Shown here: positions 39,719 through 51,481 of the stretch, piece by piece
Numbering within the stretch: position 1 is the stretch's first letter
Layout of the letters: every line of letters starts with the position of its first letter
Assembly (NCBI GenBank): GCA_019635315.1
Contig: JAHBZT010000005.1
Location: 1 to 64,000 of the forward strand
Direction of reading: 5' to 3'
From: Rubrivivax sp.
Lineage (GTDB): Bacteria > Pseudomonadota > Gammaproteobacteria > Burkholderiales > Burkholderiaceae_C
Length of the DNA stretch: 64,000 bases
Made by a program: the position numbers and the translations under genes
The notes under the pieces: generated by a model
The model's input: only the letters and a program-made list of their open reading frames with translations
Databases searched by the model: none
Told to the model about the DNA's origin: nothing

Positions 39719-40696
39719 ATGAAGACCTGGTGGATCGGTGCCCTGGCGGCGGCGGTATTCGTGACCGCGATCCCCACTGACGCCGACGCGCGCCGCTTCG
39801 GCGGCGGCAAGTCCAGCGGCTTCCAGCGCGACATGCCCGCGCGAACGGCGCCCGATGCGCCGCCGCCGCGCCCGGCCAGCCCGACCAACCCCGCCAATCC
39901 CGGCCAGCAGGCGGCGCCGGCTGCCGCGCCCGCCGCCGCCGGGGCCGCCGCCGCGGCGCAGCGGCGCTCGTGGATGGGCCCGATCGCCGGCCTGGCCGCC
40001 GGCCTCGGGCTGGCCGCGCTGGCCAGCTACCTGGGTTTCGGCGAGGCCTTCGCCAACTTCCTGATGCTGGCGCTGCTGGCCATCGCGGCGGTCTTCCTGA
40101 TCCGCTTCGTGATGCGACGCATGGCCGGCGGTGGCGCGCAGCAGCCGGCGATGGCCGGCGCCGGCGCCGCGAACAGCGCGCGCACGCCCTGGACGCCGCC
40201 GGCCGCCGCGCCGCGCGAGGACAGCGCACCGCGGGGCGCCTGGGCGCCGCCCGCGCAGGCCGAGCCGCCGCAGACCGTGGTGCTGCCGCAGCCGACGGCC
40301 GACGCGCCGGCCAAGGCCTTCGTGCCGGCCAGCTTCGACAGCGAGGGCTTCGCGCGCATCGCCAAGTCGATCTTCATCCGGCTGCAGGCGGCCAACGACA
40401 CCGCCGACCTCGAAGACCTGCGCCGCTTCACGACGCCCGAGCTGTTCGCCGAGGTGCGGCTGCAGCTGCAGGAGCGCGGCTCCGCGCCGCAGCACACCGA
40501 CGTGCAGGAAGTCAACGCCGAGGTGCTGGACGTGGCCGACGACGGCCAGCAGCAGATCGTCAGCGTGCGCTTCACCGGGCGCATCGTCGAGGAGCAGGAC
40601 GGCCCGGCGAATGCGTTCGACGAGGTCTGGCACCTGGTCAAGCCGCACGACGACAGCCGCAGCTGGGCGATCGCCGGCATCGAGCAGATGGGCTGA
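39719..40696 (+). CDS. Tim44-like domain membrane protein
   Basis: A 325-residue protein. An N-terminal signal/anchor ends at ADARRFGGGKSSGFQR. A long Pro/Ala linker follows, then two close transmembrane helices (about 83-101 and 108-128), and a C-terminal Tim44 domain (about 205-325; FARIAKSIFIRLQAANDTADLEDLRRFTTPELF). In mitochondria Tim44 binds the import motor; the bacterial role is unknown. A GACGAGGTAGACGA leader precedes the ATG. A clear terminator hairpin lies some 65 bases after the stop. Confidence 0.9.
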   Translation: MKTWWIGALAAAVFVTAIPTDADARRFGGGKSSGFQRDMPARTAPDAPPPRPASPTNPANPGQQAAPAAAPAAAGAAAAAQRRSWMGPIAGLAAGLGLAALASYLGFGEAFANFLMLALLAIAAVFLIRFVMRRMAGGGAQQPAMAGAGAANSARTPWTPPAAAPREDSAPRGAWAPPAQAEPPQTVVLPQPTADAPAKAFVPASFDSEGFARIAKSIFIRLQAANDTADLEDLRRFTTPELFAEVRLQLQERGSAPQHTDVQEVNAEVLDVADDGQQQIVSVRFTGRIVEEQDGPANAFDEVWHLVKPHDDSRSWAIAGIEQMG

Positions 40697-40760
40697 GCGC
40701 CGCCGGCGCCGGCCGGCGCGGCGCCGCTTCACCGGCGGCGCCAGCGCAGCACCCGCGACC

Positions 40761-40785
40761 AAGGGGCCCAGCCGGGCCCCTTCTT
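40761..40785 (+). terminator. Intrinsic terminator after the Tim44-domain gene
   Basis: AAGGGGCCC (40761-40769) pairs with GGGCCCCTT (40774-40782) across a four-base loop, followed by CTT. The stem is strong and the end is pyrimidine-rich. Confidence 0.7.
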
Positions 40786-40844
40786 CATGGCCGCCCGCCG
40801 GCACCTGCCGGGGCAGGCTTGACGGCTGCCGCTAGCATCGCGGC

Positions 40845-42866
40845 ATGACCATGCCTTCCCTCACCCGCCCCCGCATCGTTGCCCTGCTCGCCGCGGGGGC
40901 CGTCGCGCTGCTCGCCGGCTGCGCGACGCCGCCGCCCGACGACACGCCGCTCTCGCCGCCGGCCGCGATGCAGGTCGAGGGCGTGCCGCCGGTGCCGGCG
41001 CGGCTGCTGGAGCCCATCCAGCGCTACAGCGGCGTCGTCGGCCACCAGTTCGTCGACTGGCACCCGCAGCGCCGCGAGATGCTGGTCGCCCACCGCGCGC
41101 CGACCGCGAGCACGACGCAGCTGTTCCTGATCACGGCGCCGATGGCCGCGCCGGTGCCGCTGACCGACGGCGCCGACCCGGTGGGCAGCGCGCAGTGGGA
41201 GCCGCGCGCGGGCCGCTACATCGTCTTCACGCGCGGCAGCGGCGGCAACGAGGCCTACCAGCTCTACCGGCTGGACCCGGCCACGCGCGCCGTGAAGCAG
41301 ATCACCCCCGACGGCCAGCGCCACGCCTTCAATGACTGGGTGCGCTCGCGCTCGCTGGCCGTCGTGACCTCGGTGCCGCTGGACCGCACGGCCGCCGGCG
41401 GCACGCGAGCGCAGATCACGACCACGCTGTCGCTGATCGACCCCGACGGCGATCCCGCCGCCCCGGGCACGCGGCGCATCGTCGCCGAGCTGCCCGGCAC
41501 CGGCTGGTTCGGCGCCGAGGTCTCGCCGGACGAGCGCCAGGCGGCGATGGTGCGCTACACCTCGGCGACGCAGTCCGAGGTCTGGTTGATCGACCTGGCC
41601 AGCGGCGAGCGCCGCCGCGTGCTGCCGGCCGAGGGCCAGACGCTGCGCGCCGCGCACGTCGTCAGCGGCTGGTCGGCCGACGGGCGCGCGCTGTACGTGG
41701 TCAGCGACCGCGCCAGCGAATTCCGCGAATTGATGCGGCTGGACCTGGCCAGCGGCGCGCTGACACGGCTGACCGGCCACATTCCCTGGGACCTGAGCGG
41801 CGGCGACCGCACGCGCGACGGCCGCCGCATCGCGCTGCTGGCCAATGTCGACGGCCGCGACGAACTGCGGATGCTCGACGGTGCCAGCGGCCGCGAGCTG
41901 CCGCCGCCGGCGGTGCCCGGCGGCAGCGTCACGCGCGTGGCCTACCACCCGGCCAGCAGCGAGCTCGCGATGGTGATCAACAGCCCGCAGGGCCCGGCGA
42001 CCATCCACACGCTGGATGCGCAGGGCCGTGTCGTCGCGTGGACCAGGCCGGCCGGCGCCGAAGGCATCCGTCTCGCGGAACTGCCCGACCAGCGCATCGT
42101 GCGCTGGACCAGCTTCGACGGGCGCACGATCAGCGGCGTGCTGAGCCTGCCGCCGGCGCGCTTCAAGGGCCCGCGCCCGGTGCTGATGCTGATGCACGGC
42201 GGCCCCGAGGGCCAGAGCAGGCTGGGCTGGAACGGGCGCCTGAACTACCTGCTGCAGGAGCGCGGCATCGCGCTGCTGGAGCCCAACGTGCGCGGCTCCA
42301 GCGGCTACGGCAAGACCTTCCTGGACCTGGACAACGGCCGCCTGCGCGAGGACTCGGTGCGCGACATGGGCAGCGCGCTGGACTGGATCGCGACCCAGCC
42401 CGGCCTGGACGCCAAGCGCGTCGTCGTGATGGGCGGCAGCTACGGCGGCTACATGGCGCTGGCGGCCAGCGTGCGGCTGGCCGACCGCATCGCCGGCGCG
42501 GTCAGCGTGGTCGGCATCAGCAACTTCGTCAGCTTCCTCGAGAATACCGAGAGCTACCGGCGCGACCTGCGGCGCGCCGAATACGGCGACGAGCGCGACC
42601 CGGCGATGCGCGAGTTCCTGCAGGCCATCAGCCCGCTGAACCTGGCCGACCGCATCACGAAGCCGCTGCTGGTGGTGCAGGGCAAGAACGACCCGCGCGT
42701 GCCCTGGACCGAGAGCGAACAGATCGTGCGCAGCCTGCAGCGCCGCGGCACGCCGGTGTGGTACCTGCTGGCCGACAACGAAGGCCACGGCTTCGCGCGG
42801 CGCGAGAACGCCGACTTCTATTTCGCGACCGTGGTCAGCTTCCTGCAGCGGACGCTGCGGCCCTGA
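40845..42866 (+). CDS. S9 family prolyl oligopeptidase, lipoprotein
   Basis: Serine peptidase of 673 residues. The N terminus is a lipoprotein signal with lipobox LLAGC (Cys near residue 26), so it is probably anchored in the envelope facing the periplasm. A seven-bladed propeller-like region (about 60-380) is followed by an alpha/beta hydrolase. The catalytic triad is Ser532 in GGSYGGY, Asp616 in NDPRVPW and His648 in EGHGF. It is of the acylaminoacyl-peptidase/dipeptidyl type. A second ATG two codons in is also possible. Confidence 0.93.
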   Translation: MTMPSLTRPRIVALLAAGAVALLAGCATPPPDDTPLSPPAAMQVEGVPPVPARLLEPIQRYSGVVGHQFVDWHPQRREMLVAHRAPTASTTQLFLITAPMAAPVPLTDGADPVGSAQWEPRAGRYIVFTRGSGGNEAYQLYRLDPATRAVKQITPDGQRHAFNDWVRSRSLAVVTSVPLDRTAAGGTRAQITTTLSLIDPDGDPAAPGTRRIVAELPGTGWFGAEVSPDERQAAMVRYTSATQSEVWLIDLASGERRRVLPAEGQTLRAAHVVSGWSADGRALYVVSDRASEFRELMRLDLASGALTRLTGHIPWDLSGGDRTRDGRRIALLANVDGRDELRMLDGASGRELPPPAVPGGSVTRVAYHPASSELAMVINSPQGPATIHTLDAQGRVVAWTRPAGAEGIRLAELPDQRIVRWTSFDGRTISGVLSLPPARFKGPRPVLMLMHGGPEGQSRLGWNGRLNYLLQERGIALLEPNVRGSSGYGKTFLDLDNGRLREDSVRDMGSALDWIATQPGLDAKRVVVMGGSYGGYMALAASVRLADRIAGAVSVVGISNFVSFLENTESYRRDLRRAEYGDERDPAMREFLQAISPLNLADRITKPLLVVQGKNDPRVPWTESEQIVRSLQRRGTPVWYLLADNEGHGFARRENADFYFATVVSFLQRTLRP

Positions 42867-42886
42867 GGCCTCGGTTCAGCCGCGGC

Positions 42887-43711
42887 TCACGCCGCGGCGC
42901 GCACCGGCGGCGCCCACTCGGCGTTGTCGGCCAGCCAGCGCCGGGCCAGCCGGTCGTCGCCCTGCGAGGGGTGGAAGTCCTCGCGCAGGTATTCGCGCCA
43001 GCGCGGCCAGCCCAGCCGCACCAGGCCCTGGCGGCCGAACAGCAGCCGCCAGCCGCCGGCCCAGGTGGACGGTCGCCACCAGGTGCCGTCGCGCCACAGG
43101 TTGGCCAGGGTCTGGCGCAGCGCGTCGGTGACGAACTGGCTGCTGACGATGCGGAAGACGCGCACGCGCCACGCGTGGTTGCCGCCCATCGCGACATAGA
43201 GGTCGAAGGCGGTGCTGCGGTGCTCGGACTCCTCGGCGCAGTGCCACAGCCACAGCCGCGCCAGCCGCGGCTCGGCGCCGGTGACGACCTGCGGATGCGC
43301 CAGCAGGTGCTCGGCGAAGATGGCCGTGAAGTGCTCGGTGGCTGCGGTGACCGCAACGCGGTTGCGCGGGTCGATGGTGTCCAGCACCTGCGCGCGCCGG
43401 CGGATGCGCTGCTCCCAGCGGTTGACCAGGCCCTGGCGTTCCAGGTGCTGGTTGAACAGCGTGTGCAGGTGGCGGTGCGTGGCCTCCTGGCCGATGAAGT
43501 CCTGGATCTCGCGCTCGAAGCGCGCGCGCTCGGCCGGCGGCAGCGTGGCAATGCCGATCTTCACCGAGTCGATGAACAGCTGCTCGCCGAGCGGGAAGCT
43601 CATCGACAGCGCATTGAAGAACGCGGTCGCGAAGGCGTCGCCGCCGCACCAGTGGCGGGCGATCGGCGGCTTGAGGTCCACCAGCAGGCGTCGGACGGTC
43701 AGCGTGCTCAT
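42887..43711 (-). CDS. PF10118 putative metal-dependent hydrolase
   Basis: A 274-residue, largely helical protein of the 'predicted metal-dependent hydrolase' group (PF10118). It has a ferritin-like pattern of acidic and His residues: IGQEATHRHLH, EHFTAIFAEHLL and WHCAEESEHRSTAFDLY, which could hold a di-metal site. Substrate unknown. The start MSTLTVRRLL follows an AGGAAC-like site. It is 40 bases upstream of purL's end on the same strand; a link with purine synthesis is not implied. Confidence 0.85.
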   Translation of the reverse strand: MSTLTVRRLLVDLKPPIARHWCGGDAFATAFFNALSMSFPLGEQLFIDSVKIGIATLPPAERARFEREIQDFIGQEATHRHLHTLFNQHLERQGLVNRWEQRIRRRAQVLDTIDPRNRVAVTAATEHFTAIFAEHLLAHPQVVTGAEPRLARLWLWHCAEESEHRSTAFDLYVAMGGNHAWRVRVFRIVSSQFVTDALRQTLANLWRDGTWWRPSTWAGGWRLLFGRQGLVRLGWPRWREYLREDFHPSQGDDRLARRWLADNAEWAPPVRAAA

Positions 43712-43751
43712 CGCAGGTTCCTTGCCGTGGGGCTGCGGCGCAATGGTCGCG

Positions 43752-46700
43752 CTATCGCAGCCACGCCCGCGCATTGTGGAACATGCGCAGCCACGGGCTG
43801 GGCGCCGACATGTCACCCGCACTCCAGCTCATCTGCACGTTGCGGAACACGCGCTCCGGGTGCGGCATCAGCGCGGTGAAGCGGCCGTCGGCGGTGGTCA
43901 CGCCGGTCAGGCCGCCGGGCGAGCCGTTGGGGTTGAACGGGTAGGCCTCGGTCGGCCGGCCCTGGTGGTCGACGAAACGCAGCGCGCGCACGACCTTCGC
44001 CGCATCGCCGCGCTGCGAGAAGTCGGCACGGCCCTCGCCATGCGAGACCGCGATCGGCATGCGGCTGCCGGCCATGCCGGCGAAGAAGAGACTGGGCGAG
44101 TCCAGCACCTCGACCAGCGAGAGCCGCGCCTCGAACTGCTGGCTGCGGTTGCGCGTGAAGCGCGGCCAGTCCTGCGCGCCCGGGATCAGCGGCGCCAGCG
44201 CGGCCAGCATCTGGCAGCCGTTGCACACGCCGAGCGCGAAGCTGTCGCGGCGCGCGAAGAAGGTGGCGAAGGCCTCGGCCAGCGCCGGGTTGAAGAGGAT
44301 GGAGCGCGCCCAGCCCTCGCCGGCGCCCAGCGTGTCGCCGTAGCTGAAGCCGCCGCAGGCGACGAAGCCCTGGAATTCGGCCAGCTTCGCGTGGCCGCGC
44401 TGCAGGTCGCTCATGTGCACGTCGTGGGCGTCGAAGCCGGCGAGGTCCATCACGCGCGCCATCTCGAGCTGCGAATTGACCCCCTGCTCGCGCAGGATCG
44501 CGACCCTGGGCCGCGCCCCGAGGACGGCCGGCGCTGCCGCCGGGTCGAACGTCAGGTGCTGGTGCAGCCCGGGGTCTCCTGGGTCGCCGGCGGCGGCATG
44601 TTCGGCGTCCGCGCATTCCGGATGGTCGCGCTCCTTCGCGATGCGCCAGCTGACCTCGTCCCACGCCTGCTGCAGCTGCTGCAGTGGCGCCGAGAACTGC
44701 AGCCTGGTGTCGCGCCAGACCTCGACGACGCCGCGGTCGTTGGTGCTGCCGATGGCGTGGCTCATGCGCGCCAGGCCATGCCGGCGCAGCACCGCGATGG
44801 CCTCATCGCGCTGCGAACGCCGCACCTGCAGCACGGCGCCCAGTTCCTCGGCGAACAGCGCCTTCAGCGTCAGCGTGTTGCGGCGCTCGCCGACCTGCGC
44901 CGCCCAGTTCTTGGAGTCACCGTACTCGGCACGGCTGTCGGCGATGCCGTCGCCTTCGGTGACCAGGATGTCGACATTCAGGCTCACGCCGGTGTGGCCG
45001 GCGAAGGCCATCTCGCAGACCGCCGCCCACAGGCCGCCGTCGCTGCGGTCGTGGTAGGCCAGCAGCAGGCCGGCCGCGCGCAGCTCGTTGACGGCGGCCA
45101 CCAGCGCCTTCAGTGACGCCGGATCGTCGAGGTCGGGCACGCCGTCCACCGCACGGCTGCCGTAGCGGCCCAGCACCTGCGCCAGCATCGAGCCGGCGAG
45201 CCGGTTGCGCCCCGCGCCCAGGTCGACCAGGATCAGCGTCGTGTCGCCGACCGCAGCGCCGTCCGGGGTCGCTTCGCCGGCCTTCAGCTGCGGGGTCAGC
45301 GTGCCGCGCACGTCGGCCAGCGTCGCGAAGGCGGTCACGATCAGCGACACCGGCGCCGTGACCTGGCGCGCCGCGCCGTCGTCGCCGGTCCACTTGGTGC
45401 GCATCGACAGCGAGTCCTTGCCCACCGGGATGCCGATGCCCAGGGCCGGGCACAACTCCATCGCCACCGCGCGCACCGTGTCGTAGAGCGCGGCGTCCTC
45501 CCCGGGCTCGCCGCAGGCGGCCATCCAGTTGGCGCTGAGCTTGATGCGGTCCAGCTCGATCGGCGCGGCCAGCAGGTTGGTGATCGCCTCGGCCACCGCC
45601 ATGCGGCCCGAGGCCGGCGCATCGACCGCGGCCAATGGCGTGCGCTCGCCCATCGCCATCGCCTCGCCGGCGAAGCCGGTGTAGTCGGCCAGCGTCACCG
45701 CGCAGTCGGCCACGGGCACCTGCCAGGGGCCGACCATCGGGTCGCGGTGCGACAGGCCGCCCACCGTGCGGTCGGCGATCGTGACCAGGAAGCGCTTGCT
45801 CGCCACCGTGGGGTGGCGCAGCACGTCCAGGGCCACCTGCTCCAGCTTCACGCCGGTCAGGTCCAGCGGCGCATCGTCGCGCTCGACGCGCTGCACGACG
45901 CGGTGCATCTTGGGCGGCTTGCCCAGCAGCACGTCCATCGGCATGTCGATGACGTTCTCGCGCCCGCCGCCGACGACCAGCTGCCGCTCGGCCGTGGCGG
46001 TGCCGACGACGGCGAACGGGCAGCGCTCGCGCGCGCACATCTGCTCGAACAGCGGCAGCAGGTCGGGATTCACGGCCAGGACGTAGCGCTCCTGGCTCTC
46101 GTTGCACCAGATCTCCTTGGGCGCGAGGCCGCTTTCCTCCAGCGGGACCTTGCGCAGGTCGAAGACCGCGCCCTGCCCCGCGCCGTCGACCAGCTCGGGG
46201 AAGGCATTGCTGATGCCGCCGGCCCCCACGTCGTGGATGGCCAGGATGGGGTTCTTCTCGCCCAGCCGCCAGCAATGGTTGATGACCTCCTGCGCGCGGC
46301 GCTGGATCTCGGGGTTGCCGCGCTGCACGCTGTCGAAGTCCAGCGCCGCGGCATTGGTGCCGGCGGCCATCGAGCTGGCGGCGCCGCCGCCCATGCCGAT
46401 GCGCATGCCGGGCCCGCCCAGCTGCACCAGCAGGGTGCCCGGGCCGAACGGCAGCTTGGTCACCTGGTCGGCGGCGATGCGGCCCAGGCCGCCGGCGATC
46501 ATGATCGGCTTGTGGTAGCCGCGGCGCAGGCCCGCGACGTCCTGCTCGTAGACACGGAAGAAGCCGCCCAGGTTGGGGCGGCCGAATTCGTTGTTGAAGG
46601 CGGCACCGCCCAGCGGGCCCTCGGTCATGATCTGCAGCGGGCTCGCGATGTGCGCCGGGCGGCCGATGCCGCCGCGCTCCCAGGGTTCGTCGGTGCCGGG

Positions 46701-47822
46701 CAGCTGCAGGTGGCTGACCATGAAGCCGGTCAGGCCGGCCTTGGGCCTGGCACCGCGGCCGGTGGCGCCCTCGTCGCGGATCTCGCCGCCGGCGCCGGTG
46801 GAGGCGCCGGGAAAGGGGCTGATCGCGGTCGGATGGTTGTGCGTCTCCACCTTCATCAGCACATGGGCCAGGCGCTCGCGCGCGGCGTAGCGCGGCGCAT
46901 TCGCGAAGCCCTCGGGGCCCCAGTCCTCGACCGCGCCGCCTTCCATGACCGCGGCGTTGTCGTGGTAGGCCACCACGGTGTGCCGCGGCGACTGCGCCTC
47001 GGTGTGGCGGATCATCCCGAACATCGACAGCGGCTGCTCGGTGCCGTCGATCGTGAAGCGGGCATTGAAGATCTTGTGCCGGCAATGCTCGCTGTTGGCC
47101 TGCGCGAACATCATCAGCTCGACGTCGCTGGGGTTGCGGCCCAGCGTGCGGAAGGCGTCGACCAGGTAGTCGATCTCGTCGTCCGACAGCGCGAGGCCGA
47201 ATTCGGCGTCCGCCTGCACCAGCGCCGCGCGCCCCTTCGCCAGCACGTCGACATGCACCAGCGGCGGCGCCTCGCGGGAGTCGAACAGGTGCGCGGCCGT
47301 TTCGCGCTCGAAGGCCACGCTCTCGGTCATGCGGTCGTGCAGCAGCGCGGCGACGGCCGCGCGCTCGTCGGCCGACAGCGGCTTCGCACTGCCCAGCAGC
47401 GGGGCCTTCAGTGCGAGGTGGTATTCGGTGACACGCTCGATGCGGTGCAGCGGCGCGCCGGCCGCCCCCGCGCCGCCCGCACCGCCCACGCCGCAGTTGC
47501 GCGCGATGTCGGTGGCCTTGCTGGCCCAGGGCGACACGGTGCCCAGGCGCGGCATCACGACGACCAGTTCGCCCGACCCGGCGGCTTGGCCGCCGCGCCA
47601 CGGATCGCCGTAGTCCAGCAGCGCGCGCAGCTTGTCCAGCGCCTCGCGCGACGGCGCGGCATCGAAGGCCGCCCAGTGCACGAAGCGCGCCGCGACGCCG
47701 GCGACGCGCGGGCAGGCGGCCTGCAGCCGCGCCAGCAGCGCCTTCGCGCGGAACTCGGGGAGCGCGTCGCCGCCCTCGAAATGCACCAGGTGGAGGTGCG
47801 GGGGGAGGGGGGTGTCGCTCAT
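43752..47822 (-). CDS. purL: Phosphoribosylformylglycinamidine synthase, single-chain
   Basis: Fourth step of purine synthesis: FGAR plus glutamine plus ATP to FGAM. The 1356-residue large form carries all parts in one chain. The FGAM synthase domains contain [12 protein letters not shown], the Gly-rich nucleotide site [16 protein letters not shown] and a second half with [11 protein letters not shown] nearby; the C-terminal class I glutamine amidotransferase has its nucleophile in GVCNGCQML and the late PHPERVFR. The start [12 protein letters not shown] fits the family. Divergent from map with 60 bases between. Confidence 0.97.
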   Translation of the reverse strand: MSDTPLPPHLHLVHFEGGDALPEFRAKALLARLQAACPRVAGVAARFVHWAAFDAAPSREALDKLRALLDYGDPWRGGQAAGSGELVVVMPRLGTVSPWASKATDIARNCGVGGAGGAGAAGAPLHRIERVTEYHLALKAPLLGSAKPLSADERAAVAALLHDRMTESVAFERETAAHLFDSREAPPLVHVDVLAKGRAALVQADAEFGLALSDDEIDYLVDAFRTLGRNPSDVELMMFAQANSEHCRHKIFNARFTIDGTEQPLSMFGMIRHTEAQSPRHTVVAYHDNAAVMEGGAVEDWGPEGFANAPRYAARERLAHVLMKVETHNHPTAISPFPGASTGAGGEIRDEGATGRGARPKAGLTGFMVSHLQLPGTDEPWERGGIGRPAHIASPLQIMTEGPLGGAAFNNEFGRPNLGGFFRVYEQDVAGLRRGYHKPIMIAGGLGRIAADQVTKLPFGPGTLLVQLGGPGMRIGMGGGAASSMAAGTNAAALDFDSVQRGNPEIQRRAQEVINHCWRLGEKNPILAIHDVGAGGISNAFPELVDGAGQGAVFDLRKVPLEESGLAPKEIWCNESQERYVLAVNPDLLPLFEQMCARERCPFAVVGTATAERQLVVGGGRENVIDMPMDVLLGKPPKMHRVVQRVERDDAPLDLTGVKLEQVALDVLRHPTVASKRFLVTIADRTVGGLSHRDPMVGPWQVPVADCAVTLADYTGFAGEAMAMGERTPLAAVDAPASGRMAVAEAITNLLAAPIELDRIKLSANWMAACGEPGEDAALYDTVRAVAMELCPALGIGIPVGKDSLSMRTKWTGDDGAARQVTAPVSLIVTAFATLADVRGTLTPQLKAGEATPDGAAVGDTTLILVDLGAGRNRLAGSMLAQVLGRYGSRAVDGVPDLDDPASLKALVAAVNELRAAGLLLAYHDRSDGGLWAAVCEMAFAGHTGVSLNVDILVTEGDGIADSRAEYGDSKNWAAQVGERRNTLTLKALFAEELGAVLQVRRSQRDEAIAVLRRHGLARMSHAIGSTNDRGVVEVWRDTRLQFSAPLQQLQQAWDEVSWRIAKERDHPECADAEHAAAGDPGDPGLHQHLTFDPAAAPAVLGARPRVAILREQGVNSQLEMARVMDLAGFDAHDVHMSDLQRGHAKLAEFQGFVACGGFSYGDTLGAGEGWARSILFNPALAEAFATFFARRDSFALGVCNGCQMLAALAPLIPGAQDWPRFTRNRSQQFEARLSLVEVLDSPSLFFAGMAGSRMPIAVSHGEGRADFSQRGDAAKVVRALRFVDHQGRPTEAYPFNPNGSPGGLTGVTTADGRFTALMPHPERVFRNVQMSWSAGDMSAPSPWLRMFHNARAWLR

Positions 47823-47882
47823 GCCATCCCGTCGCGGGCAAGGAAAACCAGGGATTCTACGGGCGCGGTGGATAATTCCCGG

Positions 47883-48743
47883 ATGGCTATCCCGATCAAG
47901 ACCGGCGCCGAGGTCGAGGGCATGCGCCTCGCCGGGCGCCTGGCCAGCGAGGTGCTGGACCTGCTGACGCCGCACGTGAAGCCCGGCGTCACGACGCTGG
48001 AACTGGACCGCATTGCGCACGACCACATCGTGCACGTGCAGAAGGCGGTGCCCGCCACGCTGGGCTACCAGCCGCCGGGCTACCCCGCCTACCCGGCCTC
48101 GCTGTGCTCGTCGGTCAACGACGTGGTCTGCCACGGCATCCCGGACGACCGGCCGCTGAAGAACGGCGACATCGTCAATGTCGACGTCACCGTCATCAAG
48201 GACGGCTGGCACGGCGACAACAGCCGCATGTTCGTCGTCGGCGAAGGCTCGATCGCGGCGCGCCGCCTGTGCCAGGTCACCTTCGAGGCGATGTGGAAGG
48301 GCATCGTCAAGGTGCGCCCGGGCGCGCGGCTGGGCGACATCGGCCACGCCATCCAGTCCTTCGCCGAGCATGCCGGCTACTCGGTGGTGCGCGAGTTCTG
48401 CGGCCACGGCGTCGGCGCGCGCTTCCACGAGGAACCGCAGGTGCTGCACTACGGCCGCCCGGGCACGCTGGAGGAACTGGTGCCGGGCATGATCTTCACG
48501 ATCGAGCCGATGATCAACGCCGGCCGCCGCGACATCAAGGAAGACCGCAAGGGCAACCGCCCCTACGACGGCTGGACCATCGTGACGCGCGACCGCAGCC
48601 TGTCGGCGCAGTGGGAGCACACGGTGCTGGTCACCGACACCGGCTACGAGGTGCTGACCGTCAGCGCCGGCAGCCCGCCGCCGCCGGCCTTCGCCAGCGC
48701 CGGCTACGGCGCGGTGCAGCCGGCGGCGATGGCCGGCTCCTGA
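47883..48743 (+). CDS. map: Methionine aminopeptidase, type I
   Basis: Removes the initiator Met from nascent proteins; 286 residues. Metal and active-site motifs are visible: VVCHGIPDD, the Asp pair in [20 protein letters not shown], the His in [15 protein letters not shown], and Glu residues in FTIEPMI and QWEHTVLV. The last 25 residues are a Pro/Ala-rich tail beyond the normal 264-residue enzyme. The map stop is seven bases before glnD, a conserved pair in this order. Confidence 0.96.
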   Translation: MAIPIKTGAEVEGMRLAGRLASEVLDLLTPHVKPGVTTLELDRIAHDHIVHVQKAVPATLGYQPPGYPAYPASLCSSVNDVVCHGIPDDRPLKNGDIVNVDVTVIKDGWHGDNSRMFVVGEGSIAARRLCQVTFEAMWKGIVKVRPGARLGDIGHAIQSFAEHAGYSVVREFCGHGVGARFHEEPQVLHYGRPGTLEELVPGMIFTIEPMINAGRRDIKEDRKGNRPYDGWTIVTRDRSLSAQWEHTVLVTDTGYEVLTVSAGSPPPPAFASAGYGAVQPAAMAGS

Positions 48744-48750
48744 GCCCGCG

Positions 48751-51372
48751 ATGTCGGCGCTGGCCGACGCGGCACGGCCGCGCACCGACGGCGACCTGGC
48801 CGATCTGCGCCACACGCTGCGCGAGCGCAAGGCGGCGCTGCTGGCCGGCTTCCTGGCCGCGCCGTCCAGCGCCCGTGCCGCGACGACGCTGATCCGCGCG
48901 CTGGCGCGCCTGGTCGACCGCACGCTGGCCACGCTGTGGGCGCAGGCCGGCGTGCCGGCCGGCGCCGCGCTGGTCGCGGTCGGCGGCTACGGCCGCGGCG
49001 AGCTGTTCCCGTATTCGGACGTCGACGTGCTGGTGCTGCTGCCCGCGGCGCCGGACGACGCGGCGCGCGGCGCCGTCGAGCGCTTCGTCACCGCCTGCTG
49101 GGACACCGGGCTGGAGATCGGCTCGTCGGTGCGCACGGTCGACGAGTGCGTGGCCGAGGCCGCGCGCGACGTCACGGTGCAGACCGCGCTGCTGGAGGCG
49201 CGCCGCATCACCGGCCACCGCGGCCTGTTCGAGCGCCTGCACGCGGCGACGAGCGCCGCGATGGACGCGCGCGCCTTCCTGCGCGCGAAGACGCTGGAGC
49301 TGCGCCAGCGCCACGTCAAGTACGAGGGCACACCCTACGCGCTGGAGCCCAACTGCAAGGAGAGCCCGGGCGGCCTGCGCGACCTGCAGGTGCTGATCTG
49401 GATCGCGCGCGCCGCCGGGCTGGGCCGCACCTGGCGCGAGCTGGCGGCCAAGGACCTGCTGACGCCCTTCGAGGCGGCGCAGCTGCGCAAGCACGAGGGC
49501 ACGCTGCGGCTGATCCGCGCACGGCTGCACGCGGTCGCCGGGCGGCGCGAGGACCGGCTGGTCTTCGACCTGCAGACCGCGGTGGCCGAGAGCTTCGGCC
49601 TCAAGGCCACGCGCGCGCAGCGCAGCTCCGAGCTGCTGATGCACCGCTACTACTGGGCGGCCAAGGCGGTGACGCAGCTCAACCAGATCCTGATGCAGGG
49701 CATCGAGGAACGCGTGCTGGGCACGCGCGAGGCGCCGATGCGGCCCATCACCGCGCGCTTCCTGGACCGCGGCGGCATGCTGGAGGTGGCGCGCGACGAC
49801 CTCTACCTGGACAACCCGCATGCGATCCTGGAGACCTTCCTGGTCTTCCAGCAGACGCCGGGGCTGCAGGGCCTGTCGGCGCGCACGCTGCGCGCGCTGT
49901 ACAACGCGCGCCGCGTGATGGACGCGCGCTGGCGCCGCGACCCGCTGAACCGCGAGCTGTTCATGGACATCCTGCGCCAGCCGCGCGGGCAGACCCATGC
50001 GCTGCGCCAGATGAACGCGACCTCGGTGCTGGGGCGCTACCTGTGGGTCTTCCGGCGCATCGTCGGGCGCATGCAGCACGACCTGTTCCACATCTACACG
50101 GTGGACCAGCACATCCTGATGGTGGTGCGCAACGTGCGCCGCTTCTTCATCCCCGAGCACGCGCACGAATATCCCTTCTGCAGCCAGCTCGCCGCAGAGT
50201 GGGACCAGCCCTGGATCCTGTACGTGGCGGCGATCTTCCACGACGTGGCCAAGGGCCGCGGCGGCGACCACAGCGAGCTCGGCGCGCGCGAGGTGCGCCG
50301 CTTCTGCCGCGACCACGGCGTCGCGCGCGAGGACGCGCGGCTGATCGAGTTCCTGGTGCGCGAGCACCTGACGATGAGCCGCATCGCGCAGAAGGAGGAC
50401 CTGTCGGACGCCGCGGTGGTGCAGGACTTCGCGCGCCGCGTCGGCAGCGCGCGCACGCTGACCGCGCTGTACCTGCTGACGGTGGCCGACATCCGCGGCA
50501 CCGGCCCGCGCGTGTGGAACGCCTGGAAGGGCAAGCTGCTGGAGGACCTGTACCGGCTGACGCTGCGCGCGCTGGGCGGCGCGCAGCCCAACCTGGCGGC
50601 CGAGATCGAGGCCCGCAAGCAGGAGGCGCGGCAGCAGCTGGCGCTGCATTCGGCGCTGCCCGGCACCGAGGAGCCGCTGTGGAAGACGCTGGACGTGAGC
50701 TACTTCGCGCGCCACGACGCGGCCGACATCGCCTGGCACGCACGCTCGCTGTGGCGCCACATCCAGACCGCCGTGCCGGTGGTGCGCGCGCGCCTGTCCA
50801 GCGCCGGCGACGGGTTGCAGGTGCTCGTCTATTCGCCCGACCGCCCGGATCTCTTCGCGCGCATCTGCGGCTATTTCGACGGCGCCGGCTTCAGCATCCA
50901 GGACGCCAAGGTGCACACCACGCGCTCGGGCTATGCGCTGGACACCTTCCAGGTCGTTGCCGCGGCGTCGCCACCGTCCAGCCAGGCCGGCTACCGCGAC
51001 CTGATCTCGCTGGTCGAGACCCAGGCCGTGAAGGCACTGGCGTCCGCGGGCCCGCTGCCCGAGCCGCGCAGCGGCCGCGTCTCGCGCCGCGTGCGCAGCT
51101 TCCCGGTCACGCCGCGCGTCTCGCTGGCGCCCGACGAGCGCGCGCAGCGCTGGCTGCTCACCGTGTCGGCCAGCGACCGCTCGGGTCTGCTGTACGCGAT
51201 CGCCCGCGTGCTGGCACGCCACCACATCAACCTGCAGCTGGCCAAGGTGTCGACGCTGGGCGAGCGGGTCGAGGACACCTTCCTGGTCGACGGCGCCGAA
51301 CTTCAGCGGCCCAAGGCCCAGCTGCAGATCGAGGCAGAGATCCTCGATGCGCTGGCGGCGCCGGTGGCCTGA
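48751..51372 (+). CDS. glnD: [Protein-PII] uridylyltransferase/uridylyl-removing enzyme GlnD
   Basis: Nitrogen sensor that adds or removes UMP from PII according to glutamine. The 873 residues are in the normal range. The nucleotidyltransferase site [17 protein letters not shown] begins at residue 78; the HD hydrolase pair is His497-Asp498 in [17 protein letters not shown]; two ACT domains close the protein (about 690-790 and 805-873; [18 protein letters not shown] and [17 protein letters not shown]). Cytoplasmic. Co-directional with map. Confidence 0.97.
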   Translation: MSALADAARPRTDGDLADLRHTLRERKAALLAGFLAAPSSARAATTLIRALARLVDRTLATLWAQAGVPAGAALVAVGGYGRGELFPYSDVDVLVLLPAAPDDAARGAVERFVTACWDTGLEIGSSVRTVDECVAEAARDVTVQTALLEARRITGHRGLFERLHAATSAAMDARAFLRAKTLELRQRHVKYEGTPYALEPNCKESPGGLRDLQVLIWIARAAGLGRTWRELAAKDLLTPFEAAQLRKHEGTLRLIRARLHAVAGRREDRLVFDLQTAVAESFGLKATRAQRSSELLMHRYYWAAKAVTQLNQILMQGIEERVLGTREAPMRPITARFLDRGGMLEVARDDLYLDNPHAILETFLVFQQTPGLQGLSARTLRALYNARRVMDARWRRDPLNRELFMDILRQPRGQTHALRQMNATSVLGRYLWVFRRIVGRMQHDLFHIYTVDQHILMVVRNVRRFFIPEHAHEYPFCSQLAAEWDQPWILYVAAIFHDVAKGRGGDHSELGAREVRRFCRDHGVAREDARLIEFLVREHLTMSRIAQKEDLSDAAVVQDFARRVGSARTLTALYLLTVADIRGTGPRVWNAWKGKLLEDLYRLTLRALGGAQPNLAAEIEARKQEARQQLALHSALPGTEEPLWKTLDVSYFARHDAADIAWHARSLWRHIQTAVPVVRARLSSAGDGLQVLVYSPDRPDLFARICGYFDGAGFSIQDAKVHTTRSGYALDTFQVVAAASPPSSQAGYRDLISLVETQAVKALASAGPLPEPRSGRVSRRVRSFPVTPRVSLAPDERAQRWLLTVSASDRSGLLYAIARVLARHHINLQLAKVSTLGERVEDTFLVDGAELQRPKAQLQIEAEILDALAAPVA

Positions 51373-51481
51373 AATGACGGACCCGCGACCACGGTCGGAT
51401 TGCGGCGCATTGCGGACGTCCGGCCCGTGCTTGCTTGTATGCGCTTTGCTGCCGCTTCTTCGGACTGCAGGCGCCAGCGCA

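Noticed and set aside
43712-43822. Longer N terminus for the PF10118 hydrolase
   Set aside because: The added residues are basic, Cys-rich and overlap the purL end; the family starts at MSTLTV.
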